In this document: positions 40,426 to 51,968 of the stretch, piece after piece
Layout of the letters: each line of letters begins with the position of its first letter
Numbering within the stretch: position 1 is the first letter of the stretch
Assembly: GCF_029892515.1 (NCBI RefSeq)
Contig: NZ_JARXVF010000001.1
Span: 1,240,001-1,304,000, forward strand
From: Pseudaminobacter soli (ex Li et al. 2025)
Lineage (GTDB): Bacteria > Pseudomonadota > Alphaproteobacteria > Rhizobiales > Rhizobiaceae
DNA length: 64,000 bases
Reading direction: 5' to 3'
The notes under the pieces: generated by a model
What the model was told of the DNA's origin: nothing
Database searches by the model: none
The model's input: the letters and a program-made list of their open reading frames with translations, nothing else
Position numbers and translations under genes: made by a program

Positions 40426-41073
40426 ATGCGCATTCTGACCGAACGGGAAATCGTCGTCGCCAGCCACAATGAAGGCAAGCTGCGTGAATTTGCGGATCTG
40501 ATGGCGCCGTTCGGCTTCAAGGCGAAGTCGGCCAAGGAGTTCGGCCTGCCCGAGCCCGACGAGACCGGCACCACCTTCGAGGAAAACGCGGCCATCAAGG
40601 CGCTGGCTGCCGCCACCGCCACCGGCCTGCCGGCGCTTTCCGACGATTCCGGCCTCTGCGTCGATGCGCTCGACGGCCAGCCCGGTGTCTATACCGCCAA
40701 CTGGGCCGAAAAGGCCGACGGCAGCCGCGACTTCGGCATGGCCATGCAGCGCACGGAAGATGCCATGAACGAGGTGGGGGCCCACTCGTCCGACAAGCGA
40801 AGCGGCCGCTTCGTGGCCGTCATCTGCGTTGCCTGGCCGGACGGGCACACCGAATATTTCCGCGGCGAGGCCGAGGGCCAGCTGGTCTGGCCGCCGCGCG
40901 GCGAAAAGGGCTTTGGCTACGATCCGGTCTTCCTGCCGGAAGGCTTCGAAAAGACCTTCGGCGAAATGACCGCCGATGAAAAGCACGGCTGGAAGCCGGG
41001 CCAGGAAACGGCGCTGTCGCACCGCGCCCGCGCCTTCCAGAAATTTGCCCGCGCCATGCTCGGCGCGGCCTAA
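40426..41073 (+). CDS. rdgB: XTP/dITP pyrophosphatase (RdgB/HAM1)
   Basis: A 215-residue nucleotide-sanitising enzyme that hydrolyses XTP, ITP and dITP to monophosphates. Motifs are [13 protein letters not shown] (triphosphate site), [34 protein letters not shown] (with the catalytic Asp), and [12 protein letters not shown] plus [11 protein letters not shown] near the C-terminus. Start immediately follows the VOC stop, so it depends on coupled translation. Eleven bases separate it from the hemW start. Confidence 0.95.
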   Translation: MRILTEREIVVASHNEGKLREFADLMAPFGFKAKSAKEFGLPEPDETGTTFEENAAIKALAAATATGLPALSDDSGLCVDALDGQPGVYTANWAEKADGSRDFGMAMQRTEDAMNEVGAHSSDKRSGRFVAVICVAWPDGHTEYFRGEAEGQLVWPPRGEKGFGYDPVFLPEGFEKTFGEMTADEKHGWKPGQETALSHRARAFQKFARAMLGAA

Positions 41074-41083
41074 GGACACTATC

Positions 41084-42238
41084 TTGACGGGCAACGAACC
41101 GGGCTTCGGCGTATACATCCATTGGCCCTTCTGCGCGGCCAAGTGCCCCTATTGCGACTTTAACAGCCATGTCCGCCACCAGCCAGTGGACCAGGAACGG
41201 TTCGCCCGCGCCTTCGAGACCGAGTTGGCGACGATGCGCCAGCGCACCGGCCCGCGCACGGTGACCAGCATCTTCCTCGGCGGCGGCACGCCCTCGCTGA
41301 TGAATCCCGAGACGGTCGGCGCGGTGCTGGAAGCGGTGGCCAAGAACTGGACGGTGCCGGACGGTATCGAGATCACGCTCGAGGCCAACCCCTCCTCCGT
41401 CGAGGCCGAGCGTTTTCGCGGCTATCGCGCCGCCGGCGTCAATCGCGTGTCACTCGGCGTGCAGGCGCTGAACGATGCCGACCTGCGATTCCTCGGCCGG
41501 CTGCACAATGTCGAGGAAGCGCTACACGCCATCGAGCTCGCGCGCGAAACCTTCCCGCGCCTTTCCTTCGACCTCATCTATGCCCGGCCCGGCCAGACGC
41601 CCGATGCCTGGGCGGCCGAGCTCAAGCAGGCCATCGGCCATGCCGTGGATCACCTGTCGCTCTACCAATTGACCATCGAGGAAGGCACGCGCTTCCACAC
41701 GCTCTATGCCGCGCACAAGTTCGAGCTGCCCGATGCGGATGCCTCGGCCGACCTCTATGCGGTCACGCAAGAGGTGACCGCCGCGCACGGCCTGCCCGCC
41801 TACGAGATTTCCAACCACGCCAGGCCCGGCGCCGAAAGCCGGCACAACCTGACCTACTGGCGCTATGGCGAATATGTCGGCGTCGGCCCCGGCGCGCATG
41901 GCCGCTTCGTGGAGGACGGGTCTCGCATAGTGACGATCGCCGAGAAAGTGCCGGAGACCTGGGCCGGGCTGGTGGAAGCCAACGGCCACGGCATCACCGG
42001 CGGCGAGACGCTGATCCGGTCGGAGGAAGCCGACGAGTTCCTGCTGATGGGGCTGAGGCTGGTCGAAGGCATCGACCTCGTGCGCTACGAGGCGCTATCC
42101 GGGCAGGCGCTGTCGACGGAACGTATCTCGATCCTGCAAGGCGAGGGGCTGGTCGAGCCTGTCGGCAATTCACGCCTTCGCGCCACGCCATCGGGCATGA
42201 TCGTGCTCGATGCCGTGGTGGCCGATCTGGCGCGGTGA
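41084..42238 (+). CDS. hemW: Heme chaperone HemW (radical SAM)
   Basis: A 384-residue radical SAM protein. The 4Fe-4S ligands are Cys17, Cys21 and Cys24 in CAAKCPYC. Other features are FLGGGTPSLM, LEANPSSVEAERFRGYRAAG, VNRVSLGVQALNDADLRFLG and LYQLTIEEGT. The fourth cysteine of CxxxCxxC-x-C found in HemN is replaced by Phe (CDF), typical of HemW, which carries heme and is not coproporphyrinogen oxidase. The start is read as TTG with AAGGA seven bases upstream; no ATG fits. It was often annotated as hemN-like. Confidence 0.93.
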   Translation: MTGNEPGFGVYIHWPFCAAKCPYCDFNSHVRHQPVDQERFARAFETELATMRQRTGPRTVTSIFLGGGTPSLMNPETVGAVLEAVAKNWTVPDGIEITLEANPSSVEAERFRGYRAAGVNRVSLGVQALNDADLRFLGRLHNVEEALHAIELARETFPRLSFDLIYARPGQTPDAWAAELKQAIGHAVDHLSLYQLTIEEGTRFHTLYAAHKFELPDADASADLYAVTQEVTAAHGLPAYEISNHARPGAESRHNLTYWRYGEYVGVGPGAHGRFVEDGSRIVTIAEKVPETWAGLVEANGHGITGGETLIRSEEADEFLLMGLRLVEGIDLVRYEALSGQALSTERISILQGEGLVEPVGNSRLRATPSGMIVLDAVVADLAR

Positions 42239-42251
42239 GAGGGCGGCTGCG

Positions 42252-42578
42252 GTGAAGAACGTTCTCTTCGTCTGCAGCCAGAACCGCCTGCGCAGCCCCA
42301 CAGCCGAACAGGTGTTTTCCAGGCGCCGGGACATCGAAGTCGAGTCGGCCGGCACCAATCATGATGCCGAAAATCCGCTGACGCCGGAGCTTGTCGAATG
42401 GGCCGACATCATCTTCGTGATGGAGAAGATGCACCGCGCCAAGCTTCAGCAGAAATTCAGGAAGAGCCTGAAGAGCGCGCGGATCATCTGCCTGGACATA
42501 CCGGACAACTACCAGTTCATGGACCCGGCGCTGGTTCAGCTTCTCGAAGAACGCGTTCCAAGATATCTCGGCACCTGA
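42252..42578 (+). CDS. Low-molecular-weight protein-tyrosine-phosphatase-like protein
   Basis: A 108-residue protein with the phosphatase loop CSQNRLRS (C-x5-R, Cys8 to Arg14) right after an N-terminal strand (VKNVLFV), as in low-molecular-weight phosphotyrosine phosphatases. The general acid may be the Asp in LDIPDNYQFMDP. It is shorter than the ~150 residues of the classical enzymes. Start is GTG at the junction after hemW. Rhizobial homologues of this size are common; the substrate is unknown. Confidence 0.8.
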   Translation: MKNVLFVCSQNRLRSPTAEQVFSRRRDIEVESAGTNHDAENPLTPELVEWADIIFVMEKMHRAKLQQKFRKSLKSARIICLDIPDNYQFMDPALVQLLEERVPRYLGT

Positions 42579-42598
42579 AAACCTCTGGAGGCACCGTC

Positions 42599-43036
42599 AT
42601 GAATTCCGCTCTCGCGTCCTGGCAGTTCTGGGCGGTGTTGTCCGCCGCCTTTGCGGCGCTGACCGCCATCTTCGCCAAGGTGGGCGTGGAGAATGTGAAT
42701 TCCGACTTCGCCACCCTCATCCGCACCATCGTCATCCTGATGGTGACGGCGGGCATCGTTGTCGCAACGGGCCAGGCGCAGGCGCTCGGCTCGATCTCGA
42801 CCAAGACCTACAGCTTCCTCGTCCTGTCTGGGATGGCGACGGGCGCTTCGTGGCTGTGCTACTTCCGGGCGCTGAAGCTCGGGCAGGCCGCGCAGGTGGC
42901 GCCCATCGACAAGCTAAGCGTGGTTCTTGTCGCGGTGTTCGGCGTTGTTTTTCTTGGCGAGAGGCTGACCGGCGCGAACTGGCTTGGCGTCGCGCTGATT
43001 GCCGCCGGGGCGGTGCTGGTCGCCTATCACGCCTGA
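42599..43036 (+). CDS. EamA-family membrane protein (half-size)
   Basis: A 145-residue protein with about five spans forming one EamA/DMT unit: WAVLSAAFAALTAIFAKVGV, IRTIVILMVTAGIVVATGQA, SFLVLSGMATGASWLCYFRA and VVLVAVFGVVFLGERLTGAN. Full-length EamA transporters have two units; this half-size form must dimerise. A TGGAGG ribosome site precedes ATG. The following 238 bases up to rsmI hold no clear gene. Confidence 0.84.
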   Translation: MNSALASWQFWAVLSAAFAALTAIFAKVGVENVNSDFATLIRTIVILMVTAGIVVATGQAQALGSISTKTYSFLVLSGMATGASWLCYFRALKLGQAAQVAPIDKLSVVLVAVFGVVFLGERLTGANWLGVALIAAGAVLVAYHA

Positions 43037-43274
43037 CGAGCGCTCGGACGAGCTGCCCCTTTCCAGACGCGACACGAATACATCGAAGCGATTGGGCATT
43101 GTGCTTCCAGCCTTTTGACCGTGGTGCCGGAAGGTTCTCGCCGCAGCGAAACGCTTCCGACTCGGGTACATAGGTTTCGACCCGATTGCGGCAAATTTCG
43201 CGCAGCAAGGCGAAAGGTTTTTTGCAACGCGCCGCGCCCCATGCCAAACAGAACCACCCAGGAGATTAGCAGGC

Positions 43275-44174
43275 GTGACCACGGACGGCGGCAAGAAGAG
43301 TTTCATGATCGGGCAGACGGAAGTCGTCGCCCGGCCGTTGGAGGTGGCGCTTTACCTCGTCGCCACGCCCATCGGCAATCTCGGCGACATCACCCTGCGG
43401 GCCCTGGAAACGCTGGCCGGGGCGGATGTGCTGGCCTGCGAGGACACGCGCGTCACTCGCATTCTGCTCGACCGCTACGGCATCCGCCAGCGCCCCACCC
43501 CCTACCATGAGCACAATGCAACTGAGGCCGGTCCGCGCCTGATCGAGGCTCTGGAGGCTGGCAGGAGCGTGGCGCTGGTGTCGGACGCCGGCACGCCGCT
43601 CGTCTCCGACCCCGGCTATCGGCTGGTCGAGCAGGCGCAGGAGCATGGCATCCGCGTGGTGCCGATCCCCGGTCCGTCCGCCGTGCTGGCGGCACTGACA
43701 GCCTCGGGCCTGCCTTCGGACGCTTTCATGTTTGCCGGCTTCCTGCCGGTAAAGGACGGCCAGCGCCGCAGCCGGCTTTCCGAGCTCATCGCCGTGCCGG
43801 CCACACTGATCTTCTTCGAATCGCCGCGCCGGCTGGCCGACACGCTGGTCGCAATGGCCGAGGTCTATGGCGACCGGCCGGCCGCAATCGGCCGCGAGCT
43901 CACCAAGACCTTTGAAGAAATGCGCACCGGCACGCTGGCAGCACTTTCGGCCCATTATGCCGAGGCGCCGACGCCCAAGGGCGAGATTGTCATCTGCGTC
44001 GGGCCGCCGATTGCGCAGGTCGCAGAAGCCGAAGACGTCGACCGCCTGCTGCTTTCGCTTGCGACCGAAATGCCGGCCTCCAAGGCGGCGGCGGAAGCCG
44101 CACGCATGACCGGCGGACAAAAGTCCGCACTCTATCGCCGCCTGCTCGAACTTAAGGAAGGCGGCGGTGGCTGA
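43275..44174 (+). CDS. rsmI: 16S rRNA 2'-O-ribose C1402 methyltransferase
   Basis: A 299-residue tetrapyrrole-methylase-fold enzyme that methylates C1402 of 16S rRNA. Motifs: [64 protein letters not shown] and [20 protein letters not shown]. The start is GTG with GGAG upstream; an ATG ten codons further in is possible. Its end overlaps yraN by eight bases. The rsmI-yraN pair is widely conserved. Confidence 0.95.
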   Translation: MTTDGGKKSFMIGQTEVVARPLEVALYLVATPIGNLGDITLRALETLAGADVLACEDTRVTRILLDRYGIRQRPTPYHEHNATEAGPRLIEALEAGRSVALVSDAGTPLVSDPGYRLVEQAQEHGIRVVPIPGPSAVLAALTASGLPSDAFMFAGFLPVKDGQRRSRLSELIAVPATLIFFESPRRLADTLVAMAEVYGDRPAAIGRELTKTFEEMRTGTLAALSAHYAEAPTPKGEIVICVGPPIAQVAEAEDVDRLLLSLATEMPASKAAAEAARMTGGQKSALYRRLLELKEGGGG

Positions 44175-44538
44175 TACGCTGGCGCGACGCAAGGCCTACC
44201 GGCGCGGACACCGCGGCGAATGGCGTGCGGCACTCGCGCTGATGCTGAAGGGCTACCGCATCGTCGCGCGGCGCTACCGCACGAAACTCGGCGAAATCGA
44301 CCTCATCGCCCGGCGCGGCGACCTGGTGCTGATCGTCGAGGTCAAGGCCCGTCGGACACTTGCCGAGGCCATGGAAGCGGTATCCTACGGCTCGGAGCGC
44401 CGCATCGAGGGCGCGGCCGACCTATGGCTTTCGCGCCAGCCCGACTACGACCGGCTATCAGTGCGCTTCGACCTTGTGGCGGTGCTGCCGCGCCGCTGGC
44501 CGGTGCATGTGGAGAATGCGTTTTACGGGCGGAACTGA
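44167..44538 (+). CDS. yraN: YraN/UPF0102 nuclease-fold protein
   Basis: A 123-residue member of UPF0102 with a PD-(D/E)xK nuclease-like core: [20 protein letters not shown]-like start ([11 protein letters not shown]), [20 protein letters not shown] and [16 protein letters not shown]. The catalytic-type residues are Asp in EIDLIA and Glu-x-Lys in VEVKAR. The 3' end reads [15 protein letters not shown], common in the family. Overlap with rsmI suggests coupled translation. Cellular function remains uncertain; some homologues are linked to DNA processing. Confidence 0.9.
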   Translation: MADTLARRKAYRRGHRGEWRAALALMLKGYRIVARRYRTKLGEIDLIARRGDLVLIVEVKARRTLAEAMEAVSYGSERRIEGAADLWLSRQPDYDRLSVRFDLVAVLPRRWPVHVENAFYGRN

Positions 44539-44653
44539 GCATAGGTCTTTACCCCGACGGCCGATGCCCTTAACTGCGCTTTCCAAAGCCGGCTGCGAGG
44601 CGGGCAATCTCGTTGGGCGGCCGCATGGGCGCCAAGACTTACTGGAGAAAGCA

Positions 44654-44884
44654 ATGTCCCTTCCCGACCGGCTGAGCATCGACCCGCGCAGCCCCTTCTT
44701 CGATGGCGAAACGCTGGAACGCGGCGTCGGCATCATGTTCAACGGACGCGAGCGCGAGGACGTCAGCGAATATTGCGTCAGCGAGGGCTGGATCCGCGTG
44801 CCGGCCGGCAAGTCCAAGGACCGCTTCGGCCAGCCGATCACCATCAAGCTCAAGGGCACGGTCGAGCCTTTTCCGAAGGCCTGA
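44654..44884 (+). CDS. DUF3297 small protein
   Basis: A 76-residue protein with the DUF3297 pattern: SLPDRLSIDPRSPFFDGETL, ERGVGIMFNGRERE, VSEYCVSEGWIRVPAGKSKD and FGQPITIKLKGTVEP. A TGGAG ribosome site is seven bases upstream. Members are short and widespread in proteobacteria; no function is known. The 115-base gap after yraN contains nothing recognised. It converges on the P450 gene across 57 bases with a CTCCC/GGGAG inverted repeat. Confidence 0.85.
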   Translation: MSLPDRLSIDPRSPFFDGETLERGVGIMFNGREREDVSEYCVSEGWIRVPAGKSKDRFGQPITIKLKGTVEPFPKA

Positions 44885-44941
44885 GCGTTAGACAACCCCT
44901 TCCGGTACTCCCCCTAGTAGGGAGAGCGGCGACGTCGCGTT

Positions 44942-46312
44942 TCAACGCCGCGTCACGCTCATCGGCAGGCCGCCTTGCGGCTGGGTGGTGAGCTTCTGAA
45001 CCGGCCAAGGCTTGGTCTCGGCCACGGTGTCGAAGCGGAAGCGCGACAGCAGGATGGCGAGCGCGATGATCGCCTCCTGCATGGCAAAGCTGGCGCCGAT
45101 GCAGACGCGCGGGCCGGCACCGAACGGCAAATACTGGTAGCGGTCGATCTTCTCGCGGTTGCCGGGGTGGAAGCGCGCCGGGATGAACGCCTCGGGCTGG
45201 TCCCACAGCTTGCGGTGGCGATGCACCGTCCACGGCATGACCAGCACCTGCGAGCCCTTGCGGATTTCCAGATCCTTGTAGCGGTCGGCCTCGATGGCCT
45301 CGCGATTGATCGAAGGCGCCGGCGGATAGAGCCGTAGCGCCTCCTCGAAGGCCGCGCGCGTCAGCGGCATCGCCTCCAGCCACTTGGTCGGATCGGGCTC
45401 GCGGGCCAGCACCGCGTCGATCTCGGCTTCGATCGGCGCGCGCTCCCACGGCGCCTCGGCCAGGCAATAGAGCGTCCAGCCGAGCGCACGAGCGGTGGTT
45501 TCGTGGCCGGCGCCGATGAAGGTGATGATGTTGTCCTCGATCTCGGCGCGCGTCAGCCCGTCCGGCCCCTCGGCGCGCAGAAGCAGGGTCAAAAAGTCCT
45601 CTGGCACGGCGTCCGCCTCGCGCGCCAGTCTGTCCTTGCGCATGGTCATCGTGTCGGACACGATTTTGCGGAAATAGGCCATCGTCTTGCGGCCGCGAAT
45701 GCGCGTGATGCGCGGCAGCCAGTCGGGCGCGCGCAAGAGGTCCAGCGGGTCGACCCGGCCCATGGTCTCGAACAGATGGTCGACCTGGCGGCCAAAACTG
45801 CCTGCCTCACCCGCGATCTCGCCCGAAAACAGCGTTTCGGCGAGGATTTCATAGGTGAGCGTGGTCATGTCGCGGGCGATGTCGACCGTGCCGCTCTCGC
45901 CCTCGTAGCGCTCGACGAATTCCAGAGTGCGCTTCAGCATCGGCTGCGCGAAGCCGAAGATGTGGCGCGGCGTGAACACCGGCGCCATGGCCTTGCGCGA
46001 GCGCTTCCACACTTCGCCCTCGGCGGTCAGAAGCCCGTCGCGCAGGATCGGCCGCAGGATTTTCTGGCGCACCGCGGCCATCTTGTAATTCTTGGCGTTG
46101 TCCACCAGCACATGGCGGACCAGGCCGGGATCGTTGGCGATCACCAACGGTCCGCCGAAGCTCGACACCGAAATCCACGGCTCGTTGTAGGAGGGCTCGC
46201 CCCACAATTCGAGCGGGTTGCGATAGACGATGCGGATCATCTGCAGCATCGAGGGCGGCGTGCTGCGAGGCTTTGGCGCGGGCGGAATGAAGGGAGCGGG
46301 CGCGGTATCCAT
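44942..46312 (-). CDS. Cytochrome P450
   Basis: A 456-residue soluble P450. The heme-thiolate motif is FGAGPRVCIG with Cys404; the I-helix oxygen-binding motif is GAGHETT (267-273); the K-helix ExxR is EALR (Glu324, Arg327). No membrane anchor is visible, though the N-terminus is Pro-rich (APAPFIPPAPKPRSTPPS). It resembles bacterial fatty-acid/CYP102-heme-domain-like enzymes without a fused reductase. Start has GGAGGA seven bases upstream. It is divergent from an FMN reductase that might supply electrons, an inference. Confidence 0.93.
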   Translation of the reverse strand: MDTAPAPFIPPAPKPRSTPPSMLQMIRIVYRNPLELWGEPSYNEPWISVSSFGGPLVIANDPGLVRHVLVDNAKNYKMAAVRQKILRPILRDGLLTAEGEVWKRSRKAMAPVFTPRHIFGFAQPMLKRTLEFVERYEGESGTVDIARDMTTLTYEILAETLFSGEIAGEAGSFGRQVDHLFETMGRVDPLDLLRAPDWLPRITRIRGRKTMAYFRKIVSDTMTMRKDRLAREADAVPEDFLTLLLRAEGPDGLTRAEIEDNIITFIGAGHETTARALGWTLYCLAEAPWERAPIEAEIDAVLAREPDPTKWLEAMPLTRAAFEEALRLYPPAPSINREAIEADRYKDLEIRKGSQVLVMPWTVHRHRKLWDQPEAFIPARFHPGNREKIDRYQYLPFGAGPRVCIGASFAMQEAIIALAILLSRFRFDTVAETKPWPVQKLTTQPQGGLPMSVTRR

Positions 46313-46472
46313 CGTGTCCTCCGTGCCGTCTATGTAAGCTTCCAAGGGAGCCCCGTCCACAGAAACGAAGACCGTTCCGCAAAGGGTGAACGCTACGTCA
46401 CCGGCCAATTCGCCGGTTACCAAAAAGTGCTCGCTTGCCTTCTGGAGGCGTTAGGCGCATTTCCTCCCTAGG

Positions 46473-46487
46473 TTACTTTTGGTGACT
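46473..46487. promoter_or_regulatory. GTTAC-N5-GTGAC imperfect operator
   Basis: An interrupted repeat (GTTAC, five bases, GTGAC; palindromic in GT-AC) lies 17 bases before the FMN reductase start codon. A related GTTACCAAAA lies near 46415 and the inverse GTCACCAAAA here. Such motifs resemble HxlR-type sites, but no HxlR gene is in the window. Confidence 0.3.
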
Positions 46488-46504
46488 AAAATCGCATAGG
46501 GATC

Positions 46505-47098
46505 ATGACATTGACGCACAAGCTCCACATCATCATCGGCAGCACCCGGCCGGGCCGCGTCGGCCCCCTCTTCGCCAAGTGGTTCGCCGATGTTGCGCGC
46601 GAACACGGCAAGTTCGAACCGGTTGTCGTGGACATCGCAGAGTTCAACCTGCCGCTGTTCGACGAGCCGAAGCACCCGCGCCTGGGCCAGTATGAGAACG
46701 AGCACACCAAGCAGTGGTCGCAGACCATTTCCGAAGGCGACGCCTTCGTGTTCGTGACGCCGGAATACAACTATTTCATCCCGGCCCCGCTGGTGAACGC
46801 CATCACCTATCTGTCGACCGAATGGAACTACAAGCCCGCCGGCTTCCTAAGCTACGGCGGCGTTTCGGGCGGCCTGCGCGCCGTGGAATCGGCCAAGACG
46901 CTCATGAACACCGTCAAGATCGTGCCGATCCCGGAAGGCGTTCCGGTGCCGAACTATCCGCAGTTCCTGGCCGACGGCCAGTTCAAGCCGAACGACCTCA
47001 TCGCCGCCGGCGCAAAGACCATGCTGGACGAGCTCGACCGCTGGACTGGTGCCCTCAAGGCGTTGCGCCCCGCCAAGCAGGCCGCTGCCGCCGCCTGA
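46505..47098 (+). CDS. NADPH-dependent FMN reductase family protein
   Basis: A 197-residue flavodoxin-fold protein. The phosphate loop for FMN is GSTRPGRVG near residue 12, and the flavin site TPEYNYFIPAPLVNAITYL matches the conserved PEYN block of NADPH-dependent FMN reductases and azoreductase-like quinone reductases. SYGGVSGGLRAVESAKTL follows as the dimer region. No ribosome site of note. It is divergent from the P450 gene with a shared 192-base control region, but a link in function is only a suggestion. Confidence 0.9.
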   Translation: MTLTHKLHIIIGSTRPGRVGPLFAKWFADVAREHGKFEPVVVDIAEFNLPLFDEPKHPRLGQYENEHTKQWSQTISEGDAFVFVTPEYNYFIPAPLVNAITYLSTEWNYKPAGFLSYGGVSGGLRAVESAKTLMNTVKIVPIPEGVPVPNYPQFLADGQFKPNDLIAAGAKTMLDELDRWTGALKALRPAKQAAAAA

Positions 47099-47135
47099 CC
47101 CGCAGGCGTAGCCAGATAGAGCCAGTCCGGAAAAT

Positions 47136-47160
47136 CGCCCCGCCTGCACCAGGCGGGGCG
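47136..47160 (+). terminator. GC-rich hairpin after the FMN reductase gene
   Basis: CGCCCCGCCTG pairs exactly with CAGGCGGGGCG around CAC, 37 bases after the stop. No clean T-run follows (TCTACTGG), so it may be a weak terminator or RNA-end stabiliser. Confidence 0.5.
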
Positions 47161-47340
47161 CGTCTACTGGCATGAGAGCCGGCTCAACGATCCGCTCATC
47201 CGGCTAGCCGGCGGAGTGCTGGCTGAAGTGGTGACCGCAAGGGGCGAGCTGCTGGGCGGAGTGCCCGTCCAGGCTTTCGCCACAAGCCTTCAAAACAGGC
47301 CAAAATCTGCCTGATTTCCCCCGCAAAATCCTTGTAAAAC
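47161..47340. other. Intergenic stretch before the gyrB promoter
   Basis: Part of a 344-base gene-free interval. It carries GCCGGCT/AGCCGGC-type short inverted repeats near 47171-47215 and an A-rich stretch approaching gyrB. No ORF with a ribosome site, no tRNA-like fold and no known riboswitch was recognised. Confidence 0.4.
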
Positions 47341-47369
47341 TTGGAAAAATGACCCGGAGAGCCTATATC
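47341..47369 (+). promoter_or_regulatory. Candidate gyrB promoter
   Basis: TTGGAA (47341-47346) and TATATC (47364-47369) are exactly 17 bases apart, 73 bases upstream of the gyrB start. Both are four-of-six matches to the housekeeping consensus, in a gap with no other clear promoter. Confidence 0.5.
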
Positions 47370-47379
47370 TGAAAGATGA

Positions 47380-49896
<2,517 letters not shown>

Positions 49897-49930
49897 CGCG
49901 CGTCAATCACCACAGCATTGAAATAACAAC

Positions 49931-49972
49931 GGCCCGGAAATCGGCATTTCGATTTCCGGGCCGGTTTGTTTT
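49931..49972 (+). terminator. Rho-independent terminator after gyrB
   Basis: GGCCCGGAAATCG pairs with CGATTTCCGGGCC around a six-base loop, followed by GGTTTGTTTT. It is 34 bases after the gyrB stop codon and has the form of a classical intrinsic terminator. Confidence 0.85.
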
Positions 49973-50000
49973 GGCTTGCCTTTGGCTAAGCCTTCTTGGC

Positions 50001-50606
50001 TCAGGCCAGGCCTTCCTCGCGTAGCGCCTGCTGCACGGCCGGGCGGGCGGCCACGGTGCCGATGAAGCGCTGGATATTGGCGAAGGGCGACAGGTCGAAG
50101 CCGATATGGCGAGCCCAGCCGAGAACGGTCCACAGATAGGCGTCGGCGGCGCTAAAAGCCTCGCCCATCAGATAGGAACGGCCCTCGAGCTTCTGGTCGA
50201 CATAGGCAAGGCGCTTGTTGAGATGCGCGCGGTTCGTCTCTTTGGTCGCCTCGGGCGTGTCGGGCTTGAAGAACGGACCGAAGGCCTTGTGCAGTTCGGT
50301 CGAAACGAAAGCCAGCCACTGCTGCACGCGGTAGCGCGCCATTTCGCCTGCCTTGGGCATCAGCCCGCTTTCGGGCTTCTGGTCGGCAAGGTACTGCACC
50401 AGCACCGACGCCTCGGTCATCAGTTCGCCGTCGGCCAGCACCAACGCCGGCACATAGCCATTGGGATTGGTGGCGAGGAAGTCCTGCTCGGTTTCGGTCT
50501 TCTTGGTCTTGCCGTTGACCTTGATGAGCTCGACGTCCAGGCCGGCTTCATTGGCAACGATGTGCGGGGCCAGCGAGCAGGCGCCGGGCATGTAAAAAAG
50601 TTTCAT
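50001..50606 (-). CDS. Beta-class glutathione S-transferase
   Basis: A 201-residue GST. The opening MKLFYMPGACSLAPHIVANE is the hallmark of bacterial Beta-class enzymes, with the active Cys in PGACSL. The cis-Pro and Glu-Ala-Ser glutathione site is NGYVPALVLADGELMTEASV. The C-terminal domain ends GWARHIGFDLSPFANIQRFI with the N-cap box FSAADAYLWTVL. It converges on the gyrB terminator. The start at ATG 50606 fits the family; upstream GGAG is rather distant (11 bases). It should conjugate glutathione to electrophiles. Confidence 0.9.
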   Translation of the reverse strand: MKLFYMPGACSLAPHIVANEAGLDVELIKVNGKTKKTETEQDFLATNPNGYVPALVLADGELMTEASVLVQYLADQKPESGLMPKAGEMARYRVQQWLAFVSTELHKAFGPFFKPDTPEATKETNRAHLNKRLAYVDQKLEGRSYLMGEAFSAADAYLWTVLGWARHIGFDLSPFANIQRFIGTVAARPAVQQALREEGLA

Positions 50607-50738
50607 TTGGAAAGATACTCCGAATGGATTGGCATGCCCCTGTTGCACGCGCATGAGGCGCGGCCAAGGCCGCATTCGATAAACAATGAGTGTTCGGATG
50701 CGAAACGGCGCCGGCGCGGAATGCTCGCCGTCGGCCGG

Positions 50739-51956
50739 TCAGACCGTGATGGTCTTCAGGCGTTCGGCAATGACTTCGGCCAGCCGCGCGGCGACCTCGT
50801 CCTTGCTCATGTCCGGCCATTCCTCGATGCCGGCCTTGGAGACGATCTTCACCCGGTTGCGGTCGCCGCCCATGGCGCCGCCGGCCGCGGAGACATCGTT
50901 GGCGACGATGAAATCCGCACCCTTCTTCTTCAGCTTGGCCTCGGCGTTGGCGACGACGTTCTGCGTCTCGGCCGCAAAGCCGACCACGAGATAGGGGCGG
51001 TTCTTGGCGTGGCCGATTGTGGCGAGAATGTCGGGGTTCTCGACCATCTGCAAAGCCGGAGGCCCCTCGCCCGCCACCTTCTTGATCTTTTCATCGGCCG
51101 AATTGGCGGTGCGCCAATCGGCGACGGCAGCAACGAAGACCGCAGCATCGGCCGGCAGCAGGCTTTCCACCGCATCTTGCATTTGGCGCGCGCTTTCGAC
51201 ATGGGTCGTGTGGACGCCGGCCGGATCGGGAATGGTGACCGGGCCGGACACGAGCTGCACGTCGGCGCCGAGCCGAGCGAGAGCGGCCGCGATCGCATGC
51301 CCCTGCTTGCCCGACGAGCGGTTGGCGATATAGCGCACCGGGTCGATCGGCTCATGCGTGGGGCCGGAGGTGACGATGATCCTGCGGCCGGTCAACGGCT
51401 TCGGCCGCGTGTCGAATTTTGCCTCGATGGCTGCGACGATCTCCAGCGGCTCGGCCATGCGCCCCTCGCCGGCCTCGCCGCTCTCGGCCATCTCGCCCTT
51501 GTTGGGGCCGACGAAAGCGACGCTGTCTTTCACAAGCGTCGTATGGTTGCGCCGTGTCGCCGGATGCGACCACATTTTCGGGTTCATCGCCGGCGCTATC
51601 AGCACCGGCTTGTCGGTAGCGAGAAGCACGGCGGAGGCAAGATCATTGGCCAGGCCGTTGGCGAGCTTGGCCATCAGGTCTGCGGTGGCAGGCGCCACCA
51701 CGATCAGGTCGGCCTCACGCGACAGGCGGATATGGCCGACATCCTGCTCGTCCTGGCGGTCGAAAAGATCGGTGAAGACATGGTCGGCAATGAGCGCGCC
51801 GACCGCAAGCGGCGTGACGAACTGCTGCGCGGCCTCGGTCATGACGCAGCGCACCGAAGCGCCACGTTCGCGCAGGCGGCGAATAAGGTCGAGCGACTTG
51901 TAGGCCGCGATGCCGCCGCCGATGATGAGCAGAATGCGCTTGCCCGAGAGTGTCAT
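50739..51956 (-). CDS. coaBC: Phosphopantothenoylcysteine decarboxylase/synthetase CoaBC
   Basis: A 405-residue bifunctional enzyme of coenzyme A synthesis. The N-terminal CoaC flavoprotein has GGGIAAYKSLDLIRRLRERG, VAPATADLMAKLANGLANDL and the substrate motif APAMNPKMW. The C-terminal CoaB part starts near residue 185 with TSGPTHEPIDPVRYIANRSS, then SGKQGHAIA and AVADWRTANSADEKIKK. The C-terminal end is complete. It lies downstream of ubiB, separated by a short VapC relic. In many rhizobia dut follows coaBC; here no dut gene is present before the GST. Confidence 0.95.
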   Translation of the reverse strand: MTLSGKRILLIIGGGIAAYKSLDLIRRLRERGASVRCVMTEAAQQFVTPLAVGALIADHVFTDLFDRQDEQDVGHIRLSREADLIVVAPATADLMAKLANGLANDLASAVLLATDKPVLIAPAMNPKMWSHPATRRNHTTLVKDSVAFVGPNKGEMAESGEAGEGRMAEPLEIVAAIEAKFDTRPKPLTGRRIIVTSGPTHEPIDPVRYIANRSSGKQGHAIAAALARLGADVQLVSGPVTIPDPAGVHTTHVESARQMQDAVESLLPADAAVFVAAVADWRTANSADEKIKKVAGEGPPALQMVENPDILATIGHAKNRPYLVVGFAAETQNVVANAEAKLKKKGADFIVANDVSAAGGAMGGDRNRVKIVSKAGIEEWPDMSKDEVAARLAEVIAERLKTITV

Positions 51957-51968
51957 GCCTTGCCGCCC

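Noticed and set aside
43037-43274. Divergent gene opposite rsmI
   Set aside because: Minus-strand frames here run antisense into rsmI without family similarity or a ribosome site; treated as promoter region.
47161-47340. Possible tRNA or structured RNA before gyrB
   Set aside because: No cloverleaf, anticodon arm or T-loop consensus was found; only short inverted repeats are visible.
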